From the NCBI RefSeq assembly GCF_000022905.1, contig NC_012590.1, positions 248,001 to 312,000 of the forward strand: a DNA stretch of 64,000 nucleotides, written 5' to 3'. The notes beneath the pieces are model-generated. The model saw only the letters and a list, made by a program, of their open reading frames with translations. It did not search any database and had not been told where the DNA came from. A program made the translations under genes and the position numbers. Shown one piece after another: positions 28,410 through 37,563 of this stretch (position 1 is its first letter; each line of letters starts with the position of its first letter). The DNA comes from Corynebacterium aurimucosum ATCC 700975. Lineage in GTDB: Bacteria > Actinomycetota > Actinomycetes > Mycobacteriales > Mycobacteriaceae.

Positions 28410-29768
28410 TTATAGCGGGAAGCGCGGCAGCTCCGGCTTATCCAGCCACTGGGCTAGGAGCTGGTCGACGTCACCTGGGTTCTCCGCTGCCTCGCGCATG
28501 CGGCTGATGAGATCCTCCGGGCTCACCACCGAGTGCTGCGCTGCGGTGAGGTACTCCCGCACCGTGGCAAAGAAAGCCTCATCACCCACGAGGCGGCGCA
28601 GCGCGTGCACGGTCAGCGCGCCGCGCTTGTAGACGCGGTCATCGAACATATCGCGCGTACCAGGATCACTGAGCAGAATGTCCTGCTTCTTGCGGGCCAG
28701 CACCTGATAGTGCGAGCGCGCCGATTCATGTGCCGGGCGGCCATGCGCGTGTTCGAACCACAGCCACTCGCAGTAGCAGGCAAAACCTTCGTTGAGCCAG
28801 ATATCCTTCCACTCCATCAGTCCCACGGAGTTGCCGAACCACTGGTGGGAGAGCTCGTGCGCGATGAGTCGCTCGAAGACGTGATCACCCTTGACGTGGT
28901 TGGAGCCGAAGATGGACAGGCCCTGGGCCTCGAGTGGGATCTCTAGCTCGTCATCGGTGATGACCACTTGATAGTCGGCGAAGGGGTAGTGGCCAAAGAG
29001 CGCGGAGTAGAAATCCACCATTTCCTGCTGCTGGGAAAACTCTTCGAGCACCACCTGCTTGAGGTGGGCCGGTGCCCACGCGCGGACGTTGGCGCCAAGG
29101 GGGATCTCAATGTATTCGCCAACTTGGACCGTGGCGAGGTAGGTGGCCATGGGGTGCTTGACGCGGTAGTGCCAGCGCGTCATGGATCCACCCGCGCTGC
29201 GGCGGGAGACCAGCTTGCCGTTGGAGATGACCACGAAAGGATCGTCTGCGGTGATGCGGATATCGTAGGTGGCCTTTGCGGACGGGGTGTCATCACAGGG
29301 GAACCAACTGGGCGCGCCGTTGGGCTGGCTAGCCACCAAGGAGCCGGAATCCGTCTCCTCCCAGCCGATTTCACCCCATGGCGTGCGCAGCGGGCGGGGT
29401 GAGCCGCCATAGCGGATCAGCAGCTCAAACTCTTGGCCTTCTGCGATTGTGTCGGCGAAGTTCAAGCGCAGCTTCCCGCCGGATAGGCGGAACTTGGCCA
29501 CGCGCGGCGCGTGCTTTGCCGTGATGCGACGAGCCACCATGGCGCCGCCGAGGTCGAGGGTGAGCTTGTCCAAGTCCTCCAACGCACGAATATGGAGCAC
29601 TGCTTCGCCTTGCAGCATGTTGGGCTCCACGCGGTAGGCCAGGTCCAAGTCATAGTGGGTGACCTCGAAGCCGATGTTAAAATCCACCCCCGTGTAGCTA
29701 TCCCGGGAAGGCGCGGCGTGGCCGCGGGCGGACGAGATATGCGAAAGGGCGGTAGAAAGCAGCTTCAT
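28410..29768 (-). CDS. M1-family zinc aminopeptidase
   Basis: A 452-residue protein shorter than PepN. Zinc motif HELSHQWFGNSV with the downstream glutamate in LNEGFACYCEWLW, a preceding exopeptidase-type loop near LEAQGLSIFGS, and an N-terminal beta-rich domain (FEVTHYDLDLAYRVEP). It lacks the long C-terminal helical domain of large M1 enzymes. No signal peptide, so probably cytoplasmic. It may be cotranscribed with rmlB (59-base gap). Confidence 0.9.
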   Translation of the reverse strand: MKLLSTALSHISSARGHAAPSRDSYTGVDFNIGFEVTHYDLDLAYRVEPNMLQGEAVLHIRALEDLDKLTLDLGGAMVARRITAKHAPRVAKFRLSGGKLRLNFADTIAEGQEFELLIRYGGSPRPLRTPWGEIGWEETDSGSLVASQPNGAPSWFPCDDTPSAKATYDIRITADDPFVVISNGKLVSRRSAGGSMTRWHYRVKHPMATYLATVQVGEYIEIPLGANVRAWAPAHLKQVVLEEFSQQQEMVDFYSALFGHYPFADYQVVITDDELEIPLEAQGLSIFGSNHVKGDHVFERLIAHELSHQWFGNSVGLMEWKDIWLNEGFACYCEWLWFEHAHGRPAHESARSHYQVLARKKQDILLSDPGTRDMFDDRVYKRGALTVHALRRLVGDEAFFATVREYLTAAQHSVVSPEDLISRMREAAENPGDVDQLLAQWLDKPELPRFPL

Positions 29769-29852
29769 AATGCCGCTATCCTACCGCCCTGCTTGGCTTA
29801 TCCGAAGCCAGGGGAGCAGGCACGCCGCACCCGCGACGTGCTCCGCTCACTT

Positions 29853-30932
29853 TTAGGAGTTGAAGGCTTCCTCAAAGGTGGGCCAGGACTTCACCAGGTC
29901 CTCGCGCCAGCCCGGCCAGGAGTGCGTGCCCACGTTGCGGAAGTTGTAGGTTGCCGGAATGTTCTGCTTATCCAGCTTTGCCTTGAGCATGTGGGTGCAG
30001 TGGTTAACGGCCGCCTCGATGACGCCGCCTTCCACCTGCAGCTGAGCTGATCCCATGTATGCCGTCAACGGGCTGTAGCCCTTGTTGATGTAGTAGGACG
30101 GGGTATCCTGCTCACCGGCGAAGCCCGATGCGGAGGAGATGTACAGCTTGGTGCCGCGCAGCTTCTCGGAGTTCATCAGGGCGTCGTTGTAGCGGTTGTA
30201 GGCAGAACCCATCGGCCCCCACATCTGCTCCGGCTGGCCGCCACCGCGGTTCACGGTGAGGCGCAGGAACTCGTACTCAGTGGGGTAGGCGGTCGCAGCA
30301 CAGCCAGCGAAGGAACCAACTGCGTCATAGAAGCCCTGGTTGTGCTGAGCAAGCAGCAGCGAGGACGTCGCGGACATGGACATGCCGGCGATGGCGCGCT
30401 TGTTGTTGGCGTTCAGACGCTCCTCCAGCGGACCAGGCAGCTCCTTGGTCAGGAAGGTCTCCCACTTCTGCGGGCCCTTGAGGTACTTGCCGTTGGGCTC
30501 CTCCAACCAGTCGGTGTAGTAGGAGAAAGCGCCTGCTTGCGGAACCACTACGTTGACGTCCTTCTCAGCGTAGAAGTCCACGGCATCGGACATGTGCAGC
30601 CAGTCGGAGTCCTGCTCAGCGGAACCAGCGCCGTTGAGCAGGTAGACCGTCGGGCGGTCCGGGTTCTTGGCCGAGATGACAGCCAGCGGAATGCTGCGGC
30701 CGTTCATTGCCGGCGACGTAGCTTCTAGCTTGAGGACTCGGGGGTCATCCTTGTATTTGCCATACCACTTTTGGCTCTCCACCTCCGGGGTGACCTGCAG
30801 GTCCGAGATGGTGGATAGGGCAGTGTCACCCGCAACCTGCTGCGGGGTGAGGGTGGCAGCACCCGCAACGGGGCTGACCAGCGCGGCGGCGCTGAGCGCG
30901 CCGGCGGCGAGGAGAGAGCTAAGACGCTTCAT
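29853..30932 (-). CDS. Corynomycolyltransferase (antigen 85 family)
   Basis: A 359-residue secreted alpha/beta hydrolase with a signal peptide (residues 1-25, ending AGAA). Key motifs: VYLLNGAGSAEQDSDWL (oxyanion region), VPQAGAFSYYTDW, the nucleophile in AIAGMSMSATSS, ASGFAGEQD and the C-terminal His in GTHSWPGWREDL. The family moves corynomycolates onto trehalose or arabinogalactan, and some members onto proteins. It is the downstream member of a tandem pair. Confidence 0.93.
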   Translation of the reverse strand: MKRLSSLLAAGALSAAALVSPVAGAATLTPQQVAGDTALSTISDLQVTPEVESQKWYGKYKDDPRVLKLEATSPAMNGRSIPLAVISAKNPDRPTVYLLNGAGSAEQDSDWLHMSDAVDFYAEKDVNVVVPQAGAFSYYTDWLEEPNGKYLKGPQKWETFLTKELPGPLEERLNANNKRAIAGMSMSATSSLLLAQHNQGFYDAVGSFAGCAATAYPTEYEFLRLTVNRGGGQPEQMWGPMGSAYNRYNDALMNSEKLRGTKLYISSASGFAGEQDTPSYYINKGYSPLTAYMGSAQLQVEGGVIEAAVNHCTHMLKAKLDKQNIPATYNFRNVGTHSWPGWREDLVKSWPTFEEAFNS

Positions 30933-30970
30933 AACGTTCCTTATTCAATAATTGGTACGGCGAATAGAGC

Positions 30971-32410
30971 TTAGTGCCCGGTCGCCTCAGTATCTACTGG
31001 CAGGGAATCAGCGGGGGCCTCGGTGTTTGCCTCTGCCTCATCCAGTTTCGCATCCTGAGTATCGGCCTCGGCGTTCATTTCGTTAGCGCTCGTGCCCTCT
31101 TCTGCTGCATAAGTCGCCGCCTCAGGTGCGGAGGGATCCTTAGGAAGGTTGAAGGCTTGCGCGAAGATCGGCCACGAGGAGTTGATGTCGTCATACCAGC
31201 CCGGCCAGGAGTGGGTACCGGTGTTGCGCAGGTTGAAGACTGCGTCTTTAACGCCCTCGCGCTCCATCTTTGCCTTCAGGTCATGCGTGCAGGCGTTCAT
31301 GGCTGCCTCGATGACGCCGCCCTCAACCACGAGGGTGGAGGAGGACTTGAAGGCCTGGGACGAGCCTGCGCTCTCAATCTTGGACGAGCCCAAGTCCGTT
31401 GCCCCAGCCAAACCGGAGTTGGCGGAAACATAGACCTTGGAATTGCCCATGTTGTTCTTGGTGGCGTTGATGAGGCCATCGTTGTAGCGGTTGTAGTCTC
31501 CGCCCTTCGCGCCCCACATCTGCTCGGTGCTTCCGCCACCGCGGTTCACGGTGAGCTGCGCGTAGAAGTTCGGCAGCGGCGTCGAGGTAGCAGCGCAGCC
31601 GGAGTAGGAGCCGATGGCATCGTAGAAGTTCGGGTTGTGCTGTGCCAGCACGAGCGAGGAGGTAGCAGACATGGACATGCCGGCGATGCCGCGCTTGCCG
31701 TTGCCGTTAATGCGCTTCTCCAGCGGTCCCGGAAGCTCCTTGGTTAGGAAGGTCTCCCACTTCTGGGGACCCTTGAGATAGCCGCGGTCCGGGGTGCTCA
31801 GCCAGTCGGTGTAGTAGGAGAAAGCGCCCGCCTGCGGGATGACGACGTTTACGTTGCGGTTGGCGTAGAAGTGAACGAGGTCCTGAACATCCGGCGTATC
31901 CGGATCAAGATCCTTGGCAATGGTGGAACTAATCCAGTCCATGCCCTGCTCGGCGCCGCCGGCACCGTTGAGCAAGTAGAGGGTGGGGCGGGAAGCATCA
32001 AAGTTGCCGTCCGGGGTGATCACCGCGAGGGGGACTTCGCGGTTATCCATTGCGGGCGCGGTGGCATTGAGAGCTTTCACCTTGTGGCGATAATCCCAGT
32101 ACTTGAAGACGTAGCCCATCCACTTCTTTTCTTCTGGGAGGTTGCTGATCTTGACGTCCGGATAGGAAACCTTCTTGTCGAAGGAAGCCTCAAATTGCTC
32201 GCGGGAAGGCGTCGGGTTGCCGGCCCCATCCTTGGGTAGGTACTCCTCGAGCTCGGTGTAGAGGTCGATGTCGGAGATGTCGGACGGCGTAGCCTCACCG
32301 CGGATTTGAGCCGGGTCGATGTCGGATGCGCTGGCGATAGGGGATACAACGGCGCCGAGGGCTAAGGCTGATGCCGCTGCCAGCGTCGTGAGAGAGCGCG
32401 CAATCTTCAT
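30971..32410 (-). CDS. Corynomycolyltransferase with acidic C-terminal extension
   Basis: A 479-residue paralogue of the next gene. Signal peptide at residues 1-27 (MKIARSLTTLAAASALALGA). LYLLNGAGGAEQGMDW, VIPQAGAFSYYTDWL, GIAGMSMSATSS and GTHSWPGWYDD match the antigen 85 fold. After the catalytic domain it adds about 55 residues rich in Ala, Glu, Asp and Thr that the shorter copy lacks. ATG 32410 places the signal peptide at the start; the frame runs 28 codons further upstream. Confidence 0.92.
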   Translation of the reverse strand: MKIARSLTTLAAASALALGAVVSPIASASDIDPAQIRGEATPSDISDIDLYTELEEYLPKDGAGNPTPSREQFEASFDKKVSYPDVKISNLPEEKKWMGYVFKYWDYRHKVKALNATAPAMDNREVPLAVITPDGNFDASRPTLYLLNGAGGAEQGMDWISSTIAKDLDPDTPDVQDLVHFYANRNVNVVIPQAGAFSYYTDWLSTPDRGYLKGPQKWETFLTKELPGPLEKRINGNGKRGIAGMSMSATSSLVLAQHNPNFYDAIGSYSGCAATSTPLPNFYAQLTVNRGGGSTEQMWGAKGGDYNRYNDGLINATKNNMGNSKVYVSANSGLAGATDLGSSKIESAGSSQAFKSSSTLVVEGGVIEAAMNACTHDLKAKMEREGVKDAVFNLRNTGTHSWPGWYDDINSSWPIFAQAFNLPKDPSAPEAATYAAEEGTSANEMNAEADTQDAKLDEAEANTEAPADSLPVDTEATGH

Positions 32411-32773
32411 GGAATCTCGCTTTCTTGATGATGAGCGGAAGTGTAGGGGCAAGTTTAAAAGATGCTCCGGACAGACCACCCTTGAAATGGGCAAAAGTAC
32501 TGATAGACGGGTAATCCAGTACCCCCGAAGATAAGGGTAGCGAGATTAAACATACCAAGTTATTAGAGTGAATGGTGGTATTGGAGTTGAAACCGTGTCA
32601 TAATCTTTCCGCGCCTATTCCTGGGTTATGTAACGCAACGACAGTCTCGTTCGTTAGTGGAGCTAGGTACCGAGACCGCCTTCGGCGGCGGCCGCCTGCA
32701 TCGCTGTGACCTCGCGGGAGGGGTGCCGCGTGAAGTCGCGCACGCCGCTCAAATACCAACAGAAAGAAGAAGA
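32411..32773. promoter_or_regulatory. Divergent region between mycolyltransferase and small peptide gene
   Basis: 363 bases without a gene of normal size. TAATCT near 32601 on the plus strand could be a -10 box for the small peptide gene, giving a leader of about 165 bases. That leader has GC-rich inverted segments (GCCTTCGGCGGC) and could fold. No clear promoter is assigned for the minus-strand mycolyltransferase. Confidence 0.35.
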
Positions 32774-32884
32774 ATGAACTTTTTTGACACCATCCTCGTT
32801 TCCATCAACCAGGTGCTGGGCCAGATCGCTCACTTCGGCTCCTCCACGTCCTCGAAGGCTGCCCTGGACTGGGGTCTGTTCTAA
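32774..32884 (+). CDS. 36-residue hydrophobic peptide, possible mycomembrane protein
   Basis: ATG 32774 gives 36 residues: MNFFDTILVSINQVLGQIAH, then FGSSTSSKAALDWGLF. AGAAAGAAGAAG lies before the start and a strong terminator follows. There is no signal peptide; it is a mostly apolar helix with a Ser-rich middle, like corynebacterial PorA/PorH-class proteins, which are also tiny, leaderless for Sec and mycoloylated on Ser. It shares LGQI and SSK with the peptide encoded on the other side of lpd. The mycolyltransferases next door fit such a role. Function is inference. Confidence 0.6.
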   Translation: MNFFDTILVSINQVLGQIAHFGSSTSSKAALDWGLF

Positions 32885-32917
32885 GAAGTCTGCAGGGGGT
32901 AGTGCCCCGCTTTCTTT

Positions 32918-32953
32918 CCCCTAATCCCCTTCATTGGGGGTTAGGGGTTTATT
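32918..32953 (+). terminator. Terminator of the 36-residue peptide gene
   Basis: CCCCTAATCCCC pairs with GGGGTTAGGGG and is followed by TTTATTT. A strong intrinsic terminator that isolates the small gene from lpd. Confidence 0.88.
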
Positions 32954-33055
32954 TGTGCCAGTTTGCATTCTGCGCGTTAGGCCTGCATCGGGACAGCTAT
33001 GAACGTCCAGTGGGTGCAGGTTCGGGGGTGGTGGGACAGCGAGCCTAAAGTTACG

Positions 33056-33061
33056 TATCCT
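33056..33061 (+). promoter_or_regulatory. Candidate leaderless promoter of lpd (-10 hexamer)
   Basis: TATCCT lies 7 bases before the GTG at 33069 and there is no Shine-Dalgarno sequence, so the transcript probably begins at the start codon. Confidence 0.45.
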
Positions 33062-33068
33062 GTAGAGC

Positions 33069-34481
33069 GTGACTAATGAACATTTTGACGTTGTAGTACT
33101 CGGCGCGGGCCCCGGCGGCTACGTGTCCGCCATCCGCGCTGCCCAGCTGGGCAAGAAGGTTGCCGTTATTGAGAAGCAGTACTGGGGCGGTGTCTGTCTC
33201 AACGTGGGCTGCATCCCGTCCAAGGCTCTTCTTAAGAACGCTGAGGTTGCACACACCTTCAACCATGAGGCAAAGGCCTTTGGTATTTCCGGCGATGTTT
33301 CTTTCGACTTCGGTGTTGCGCACAAGCGCTCCCGCAAGGTTTCGGAGGGCATCGTCAAGGGCGTGCACTACCTGATGAAGAAGAACAAGATTACGGAGAT
33401 CAATGGCCTCGGCTCCTTCAAGGACGCCAAGACCATCGAGATTACCGAGGGCGATGACAAGGGTAAGACCGTTACCTTTGATAACTGCATTATTGCCACC
33501 GGCTCCGTCGTTCGTTCCCTTCCGGGCGTGGAAATCGGCGGCAACATCGTGTCCTTCGAGGAGCAGATTCTCAATGATGACGCCCCGGATTCCATGGTCA
33601 TCGTTGGTGCAGGCGCCATCGGTATGGAGTTTGCTTATGTTCTGGCCAACTACGGCGTGGACGTGACCATCGTGGAGTTCATGGACCGCGTCTTGCCGAA
33701 CGAGGACAAGGATGTTTCCAAGGCGATTGCTAAGGAATACAAGAAGCTTGGCGTGAAGCTCCTGACTGGTTACAAGACCACCGCCATCAAGGACAACGGC
33801 GACAATGTCACCGTCGAGGTCGAGTCCAAGGACGGCTCCAAGACCGATACTCTGACCGTGGACCGTTGTATGGTCTCCATCGGCTTCGCCCCGCGCACCG
33901 AGGGTTACGGCCTGGAGAACACCGGTGTCGAGCTCACCGAGCGCGGTGCCATTGCTATCGATGACTACATGCGCACCAACGTAGAGGGCATTTACGCCAT
34001 TGGTGACGTCACCGCGAAACTGCAGCTCGCACACGTGGCTGAGGCACAGGGTGTTGTGGCCGCTGAGGTTATCGCCGGCGCTGAGACTCAGCTGCTCGGT
34101 GACTACATGAACATGCCGCGCGCTACCTTCTGCAACCCGCAGGTTGCCTCCTTCGGTTACACCGAGGAGCAGGCTCGCGAGAAGTTCGCCGACCGCGACA
34201 TCAAGGTTGCCACCTTCCCGTTCTCCGCTAACGGTAAGGCGGCTGGTCTCAATGAGACCGCGGGCTTCGTCAAGCTCATCGCTGACGGCGAGTTCGGTGA
34301 GCTCATTGGTGGCCACATGGTGGGCTCCAACGTTTCCGAGCTGCTGCCGGAGCTGACTCTGGCACAGCGCTTTGACCTCACCGCTGAGGAGATCGGACGC
34401 AACGTTCACACGCACCCGACTCTGTCTGAGGCCATGAAGGAAGCAGCCGAGGGCATCGGCGGCCACATGATCAACCTCTAA
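33069..34481 (+). CDS. lpd: Dihydrolipoamide dehydrogenase (E3)
   Basis: A 470-residue FAD flavoprotein that reoxidises lipoyl groups of the pyruvate and 2-oxoglutarate dehydrogenase complexes. FAD site [19 protein letters not shown], redox disulfide [18 protein letters not shown] site [20 protein letters not shown], and the C-terminal His-Glu pair HTHPTLSEA are intact. It sits beside ramB, as in other corynebacteria. Confidence 0.97.
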   Translation: MTNEHFDVVVLGAGPGGYVSAIRAAQLGKKVAVIEKQYWGGVCLNVGCIPSKALLKNAEVAHTFNHEAKAFGISGDVSFDFGVAHKRSRKVSEGIVKGVHYLMKKNKITEINGLGSFKDAKTIEITEGDDKGKTVTFDNCIIATGSVVRSLPGVEIGGNIVSFEEQILNDDAPDSMVIVGAGAIGMEFAYVLANYGVDVTIVEFMDRVLPNEDKDVSKAIAKEYKKLGVKLLTGYKTTAIKDNGDNVTVEVESKDGSKTDTLTVDRCMVSIGFAPRTEGYGLENTGVELTERGAIAIDDYMRTNVEGIYAIGDVTAKLQLAHVAEAQGVVAAEVIAGAETQLLGDYMNMPRATFCNPQVASFGYTEEQAREKFADRDIKVATFPFSANGKAAGLNETAGFVKLIADGEFGELIGGHMVGSNVSELLPELTLAQRFDLTAEEIGRNVHTHPTLSEAMKEAAEGIGGHMINL

Positions 34482-34506
34482 GGCCAAGGCGAAAAGCCAA
34501 AACAAG

Positions 34507-34557
34507 AACTCTCCCCCCTCAAACCCAGAAAGGGTTTGAGGGGGGAGAGTTGGTTTT
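34507..34557. terminator. Bidirectional terminator after lpd
   Basis: Perfect 20-bp arms (34507-34526 and 34532-34551) around an AGAAA loop, followed by TTGGTTTT. It lies between lpd and the convergent 32-residue peptide gene and serves both. Confidence 0.9.
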
Positions 34558-34578
34558 AGCGCCGTAGCGCTCCTGCCT

Positions 34579-34677
34579 TTAGCCGAAGAGCTTGGAGGAC
34601 AGAACGAACGGTGCATTAACAACGGTTACGAGAAGACCCTGGATCTGGCCAAGGAAGTTGTTTGCAAAGCTGCTCAT
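34579..34677 (-). CDS. 32-residue hydrophobic peptide, possible mycomembrane protein
   Basis: ATG 34677 gives 32 residues: MSSFANNFLGQIQGLLVTVV, then NAPFVLSSKLFG. An AAAGGA ribosome site sits 8 bases before the start, and TATAAT (34718-34723, minus strand) lies about 40 bases upstream. Residues NFLGQI and SSKLF match VLGQI and SSK...LF of the peptide on the other side of lpd. Apolar and without a Sec signal, it resembles PorA/PorH-class or membrane-active peptides. Confidence 0.65.
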   Translation of the reverse strand: MSSFANNFLGQIQGLLVTVVNAPFVLSSKLFG

Positions 34678-34983
34678 GATAGCAATCCTTTCGATAGGGG
34701 ATATCGGTCATCTTCCATTATAAGAGATTCAACCCTGGAAAATCTATGAATTTTGATAGTCAAAATCATGCCAAAGCTTTTTAAAGGAAATACATGTGAG
34801 CTGTCAGCGGCTTAAATGACCAGTTCAAGGTGTGTAAAAAGGGCTCCTGGGAGAGATCTGCCCTCCGGAAAAATTCATCCCGACACTGGAGAGCTCTCCC
34901 CGCAAAAGGCAATAAAAAGGTTATTTGTGGTGTAAAAGCGTTCCTTTTGGATTGCCCAGACTGCTCGTGCCGCAAGGGGTGGG
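34678..34983. promoter_or_regulatory. Promoter region of the 32-residue peptide gene
   Basis: About 306 bases, AT-rich. On the minus strand TATAAT (34718-34723) is a good -10 box. Upstream of it a 15-base palindrome, TTTTGATAGTCAAAA (34751-34765), is operator-like. The rest, up to the ramB stop, shows no gene I can support. Confidence 0.55.
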
Positions 34984-36390
34984 TTAGTACGGCGCAACCG
35001 CGGAGCGGTGGGCATCAATGACCAACTGTTCGTTGATGGCGGGGAAAGCTCGCTGCGCACAGTTCTGGCGCGGGCAGGTGCGGCAGCCAGCGCCAATCGG
35101 CGTCGCGGAAGAAAGAGCATCGAGGTTAAGTCCCTGGGCGTAGACAGTGCGGTTGGCGTGGCGAGCCTCGCAGCCCAAGCCGATGGAGAAGAGCTTGTTG
35201 GTATCCCCGAAACGGCCTTGCGGGTAGCTCACCGTGCGCGAAACCCAGAGGTAATTGCGCCCATCCGGCATCTGCGCCAGCTGGCGGGAAATGGTGTTGG
35301 GGCGTGAAAAGGATTCGTAGACATTCCACAGCGGGCAGGTGCCGCCGGAGTTGGAAAAGTGCACGCCCGTGGCTGATTGACGCTTGGACATGTTGCCCGC
35401 GCGGTCCACCCGCACAAAGGTAAAGGGGATGCCGCGCCTGTTGGGGCGCTGCAGCGTGGAAAGGCGGGAAGCAATCGTTTCATAGCCCACCCCGAACACG
35501 TTGCAGAGGTACTCCACGTCATACCCGGATTGCTCGGCCTCGCTATGGATGAGGTTATAAGGCAGCAGGGTGGCTGCGGCGTAGTAGTTGGCGATTCCCC
35601 GCTTGGCCAAGTTGATTGAGGCATCTGAGGTGAAGGGCTCTTCATCCACGAGGTCGCTGATAAGCCCACCCGCTTCCAGGAATCCCAGCTCGGCTGCCAT
35701 GCGGAAGGCGCGCTGACCCACGCTCAAGCGGCTGGCCAGGCGAAGGGTGCCGCTGTCCTTGTCAAAGCGGTGCAGTGTGCCATCCATGCGGTCGGTGGTG
35801 AGAATCTCCACGCCGTGCTGGGATGTGAGCCTGTCATTCAGCGACTGCTCAATATCGCGGATGTGGAAGGGGGTGACGCCGAGTTCCGCGGCAATTCCCT
35901 CTGCGTGGATATCCAATTCATCGAGGTAATTCTGCCGGGCATAGAAGAAATCCCGGACCTCGTCGTGCGGCATGGATAGCGCCTGGCTGCCATCCGAGCG
36001 GCGGGTATCGGTGGCGAGCGAAAGCTTGTCACGGATGTTGCGGTAGCGACGGTGGATATCCACAAGCGTGCGGGCGACGGTGGGGTGGTTATAAACCAAC
36101 TCGGACAATTCCTGAAGTTCCACGGGGGAGGGGCAGATTTCCTGGTCTTGGACGACATCTTGGATTTCTGCCAGCAGGCGTGAGTCATCATCGCGGGAGA
36201 AGAACGTGGCATCAACGCCAAATGCTTCAGTGATTTTCAGCAAGACCGGGACGGTAAGCGGGCGCACATCATGCTCAATCTGGTTGACGTAGCTCGCTGA
36301 AAGCCCCAGCGTAGCGGCGAGGGAGGCTTGGCTGAGATCACGTTCGCGGCGCAGTTGGCGCAGGCGCGAACCCACGTATGTCTTGCTCAT
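34984..36390 (-). CDS. ramB: RamB-type regulator of acetate and central carbon metabolism
   Basis: A 468-residue regulator: N-terminal XRE helix-turn-helix (about 10-65, [23 protein letters not shown]), an IrrE/ImmA-like middle region, and a C-terminal domain with conserved cysteines ([20 protein letters not shown]). Length, domain order and its location between lpd and sdhCAB identify RamB, which controls acetate-use, glyoxylate and TCA genes in C. glutamicum. A weak RamB-like site (TTTGCAA near 36433) lies just upstream and would fit autoregulation. Confidence 0.92.
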   Translation of the reverse strand: MSKTYVGSRLRQLRRERDLSQASLAATLGLSASYVNQIEHDVRPLTVPVLLKITEAFGVDATFFSRDDDSRLLAEIQDVVQDQEICPSPVELQELSELVYNHPTVARTLVDIHRRYRNIRDKLSLATDTRRSDGSQALSMPHDEVRDFFYARQNYLDELDIHAEGIAAELGVTPFHIRDIEQSLNDRLTSQHGVEILTTDRMDGTLHRFDKDSGTLRLASRLSVGQRAFRMAAELGFLEAGGLISDLVDEEPFTSDASINLAKRGIANYYAAATLLPYNLIHSEAEQSGYDVEYLCNVFGVGYETIASRLSTLQRPNRRGIPFTFVRVDRAGNMSKRQSATGVHFSNSGGTCPLWNVYESFSRPNTISRQLAQMPDGRNYLWVSRTVSYPQGRFGDTNKLFSIGLGCEARHANRTVYAQGLNLDALSSATPIGAGCRTCPRQNCAQRAFPAINEQLVIDAHRSAVAPY

Positions 36391-36792
36391 GTGAGCTAGG
36401 TTACCTAGTGCCTTTCACTCATAACAATATTTTTGCAAGGAATGTGTGAAGTATTTTAACTCCGCTGCGAAGTGGGGGTGTTGGCAGGGTGCTAGGCGGG
36501 CATTGAGGGGTGGATACCAAGCGAAAGTTTGACACCTAAAGGGGTAGGGTCGTCACTCGCGCCACACCCTGTGACAAAAGTCTCATCCGTGAAATGTTTT
36601 CGCAAGGTCAATATTGCGTAAAGGGAAGTGATCAAGGTAGAGCGGCAAAAGGGATCGAGCACCTAAGGTGATCCTTGCCTTATCTCGAATCTTTCGGCGG
36701 GCCAGAGGAGGGGGAAGGAGTGCGCAAAGCAAGGGGATAACTAGTGGTCAGCGTGAAGTTCTGCGTAAGGTAAGGACGACTATGGAGGTGTC
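36391..36792. promoter_or_regulatory. Divergent ramB-sdhC regulatory region with a GlxR-like site
   Basis: 402 bases without a gene. At 36570-36585, TGTGACAAAAGTCTCA matches the CRP/GlxR pattern TGTGA-N6-TCACA except in the right half. GlxR control of sdhCAB is known in C. glutamicum. RamB-like TTTGCAA stretches occur at about 36433 and, more weakly, near 36596. A GGAGGTG ribosome site precedes sdhC. Confidence 0.5.
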
Positions 36793-37548
36793 ATGTCTGT
36801 AAAAAATCCTGACCGTGAAGCCCTCGCTCACGGCCGTATTACTAATGAAACGATTCGTCCTAAGCCAGGAATTCCGTCCTGGGCTTTGAAACTGACGATG
36901 GCAATTACCGGTCTGTTCTTCGCGCTCTTCGTTGTGGGACACATGGCCGGCAACTTGAAGCTTTACCTGCCGGCTCATGACGGCCAGGAAGCCCTCGATG
37001 CCTACGGTGCATTCCTGCGCAGCATGGGTGAGCCGCTGATTCCGAGCGGCCACCTTCTGTGGATCATCCGCATCGTTTTGCTGGCTTGCGTGATCGCCCA
37101 CATTTACGGTGCCTTTGCGCTGACCGCTCGCTCCAAGGCATCCCGCGGTAAGTTCAAGCGCACCAACCTGATGGGCGGCATGGATTCCTTCGCAACGAAG
37201 ACCATGCTGGTGACCGGCGTCGTGCTGCTCCTGTTCATCGTCTTCCACATCTTGGACCTGACGATGGGTGTTCAGCCGATCGCTCCGGAGGCTTTCGCTC
37301 ATGGTGAGGTGAAGGCCAACATGATCGCTACCTTCTCCCGCTGGCCGGTGACCATCATCTACATCGTTGCCATGCTCTGCCTCTTCCTGCACCTGACCCA
37401 CGGCATCCGCCTTGCGGCTTCCGACCTGGGTATTACCGGTGCAAAGTGGCGCGAGGTATTTGTCATCCTGGCGTACGTCGTCCCGGCCGTTGTGTGCCTG
37501 GCAAACATCGTTATGCCGTTGTCCGTCGCCCTGGGCTGGGTCAGCTAA
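36793..37548 (+). CDS. sdhC: Succinate dehydrogenase cytochrome b subunit
   Basis: A 251-residue membrane anchor with five hydrophobic segments (first at about residues 34-55, FFALFVVGHMAGNLKLY). Histidines placed in or near the segments (GHMAGN, VIAHIYGA, IVFHILDL, LHLTHGIRL) are the likely ligands of two b haems in the Bacillus/actinobacterial type. First gene of sdhCAB. Confidence 0.93.
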   Translation: MSVKNPDREALAHGRITNETIRPKPGIPSWALKLTMAITGLFFALFVVGHMAGNLKLYLPAHDGQEALDAYGAFLRSMGEPLIPSGHLLWIIRIVLLACVIAHIYGAFALTARSKASRGKFKRTNLMGGMDSFATKTMLVTGVVLLLFIVFHILDLTMGVQPIAPEAFAHGEVKANMIATFSRWPVTIIYIVAMLCLFLHLTHGIRLAASDLGITGAKWREVFVILAYVVPAVVCLANIVMPLSVALGWVS

Positions 37549-37563
37549 AGGAGTTTTGAACCC

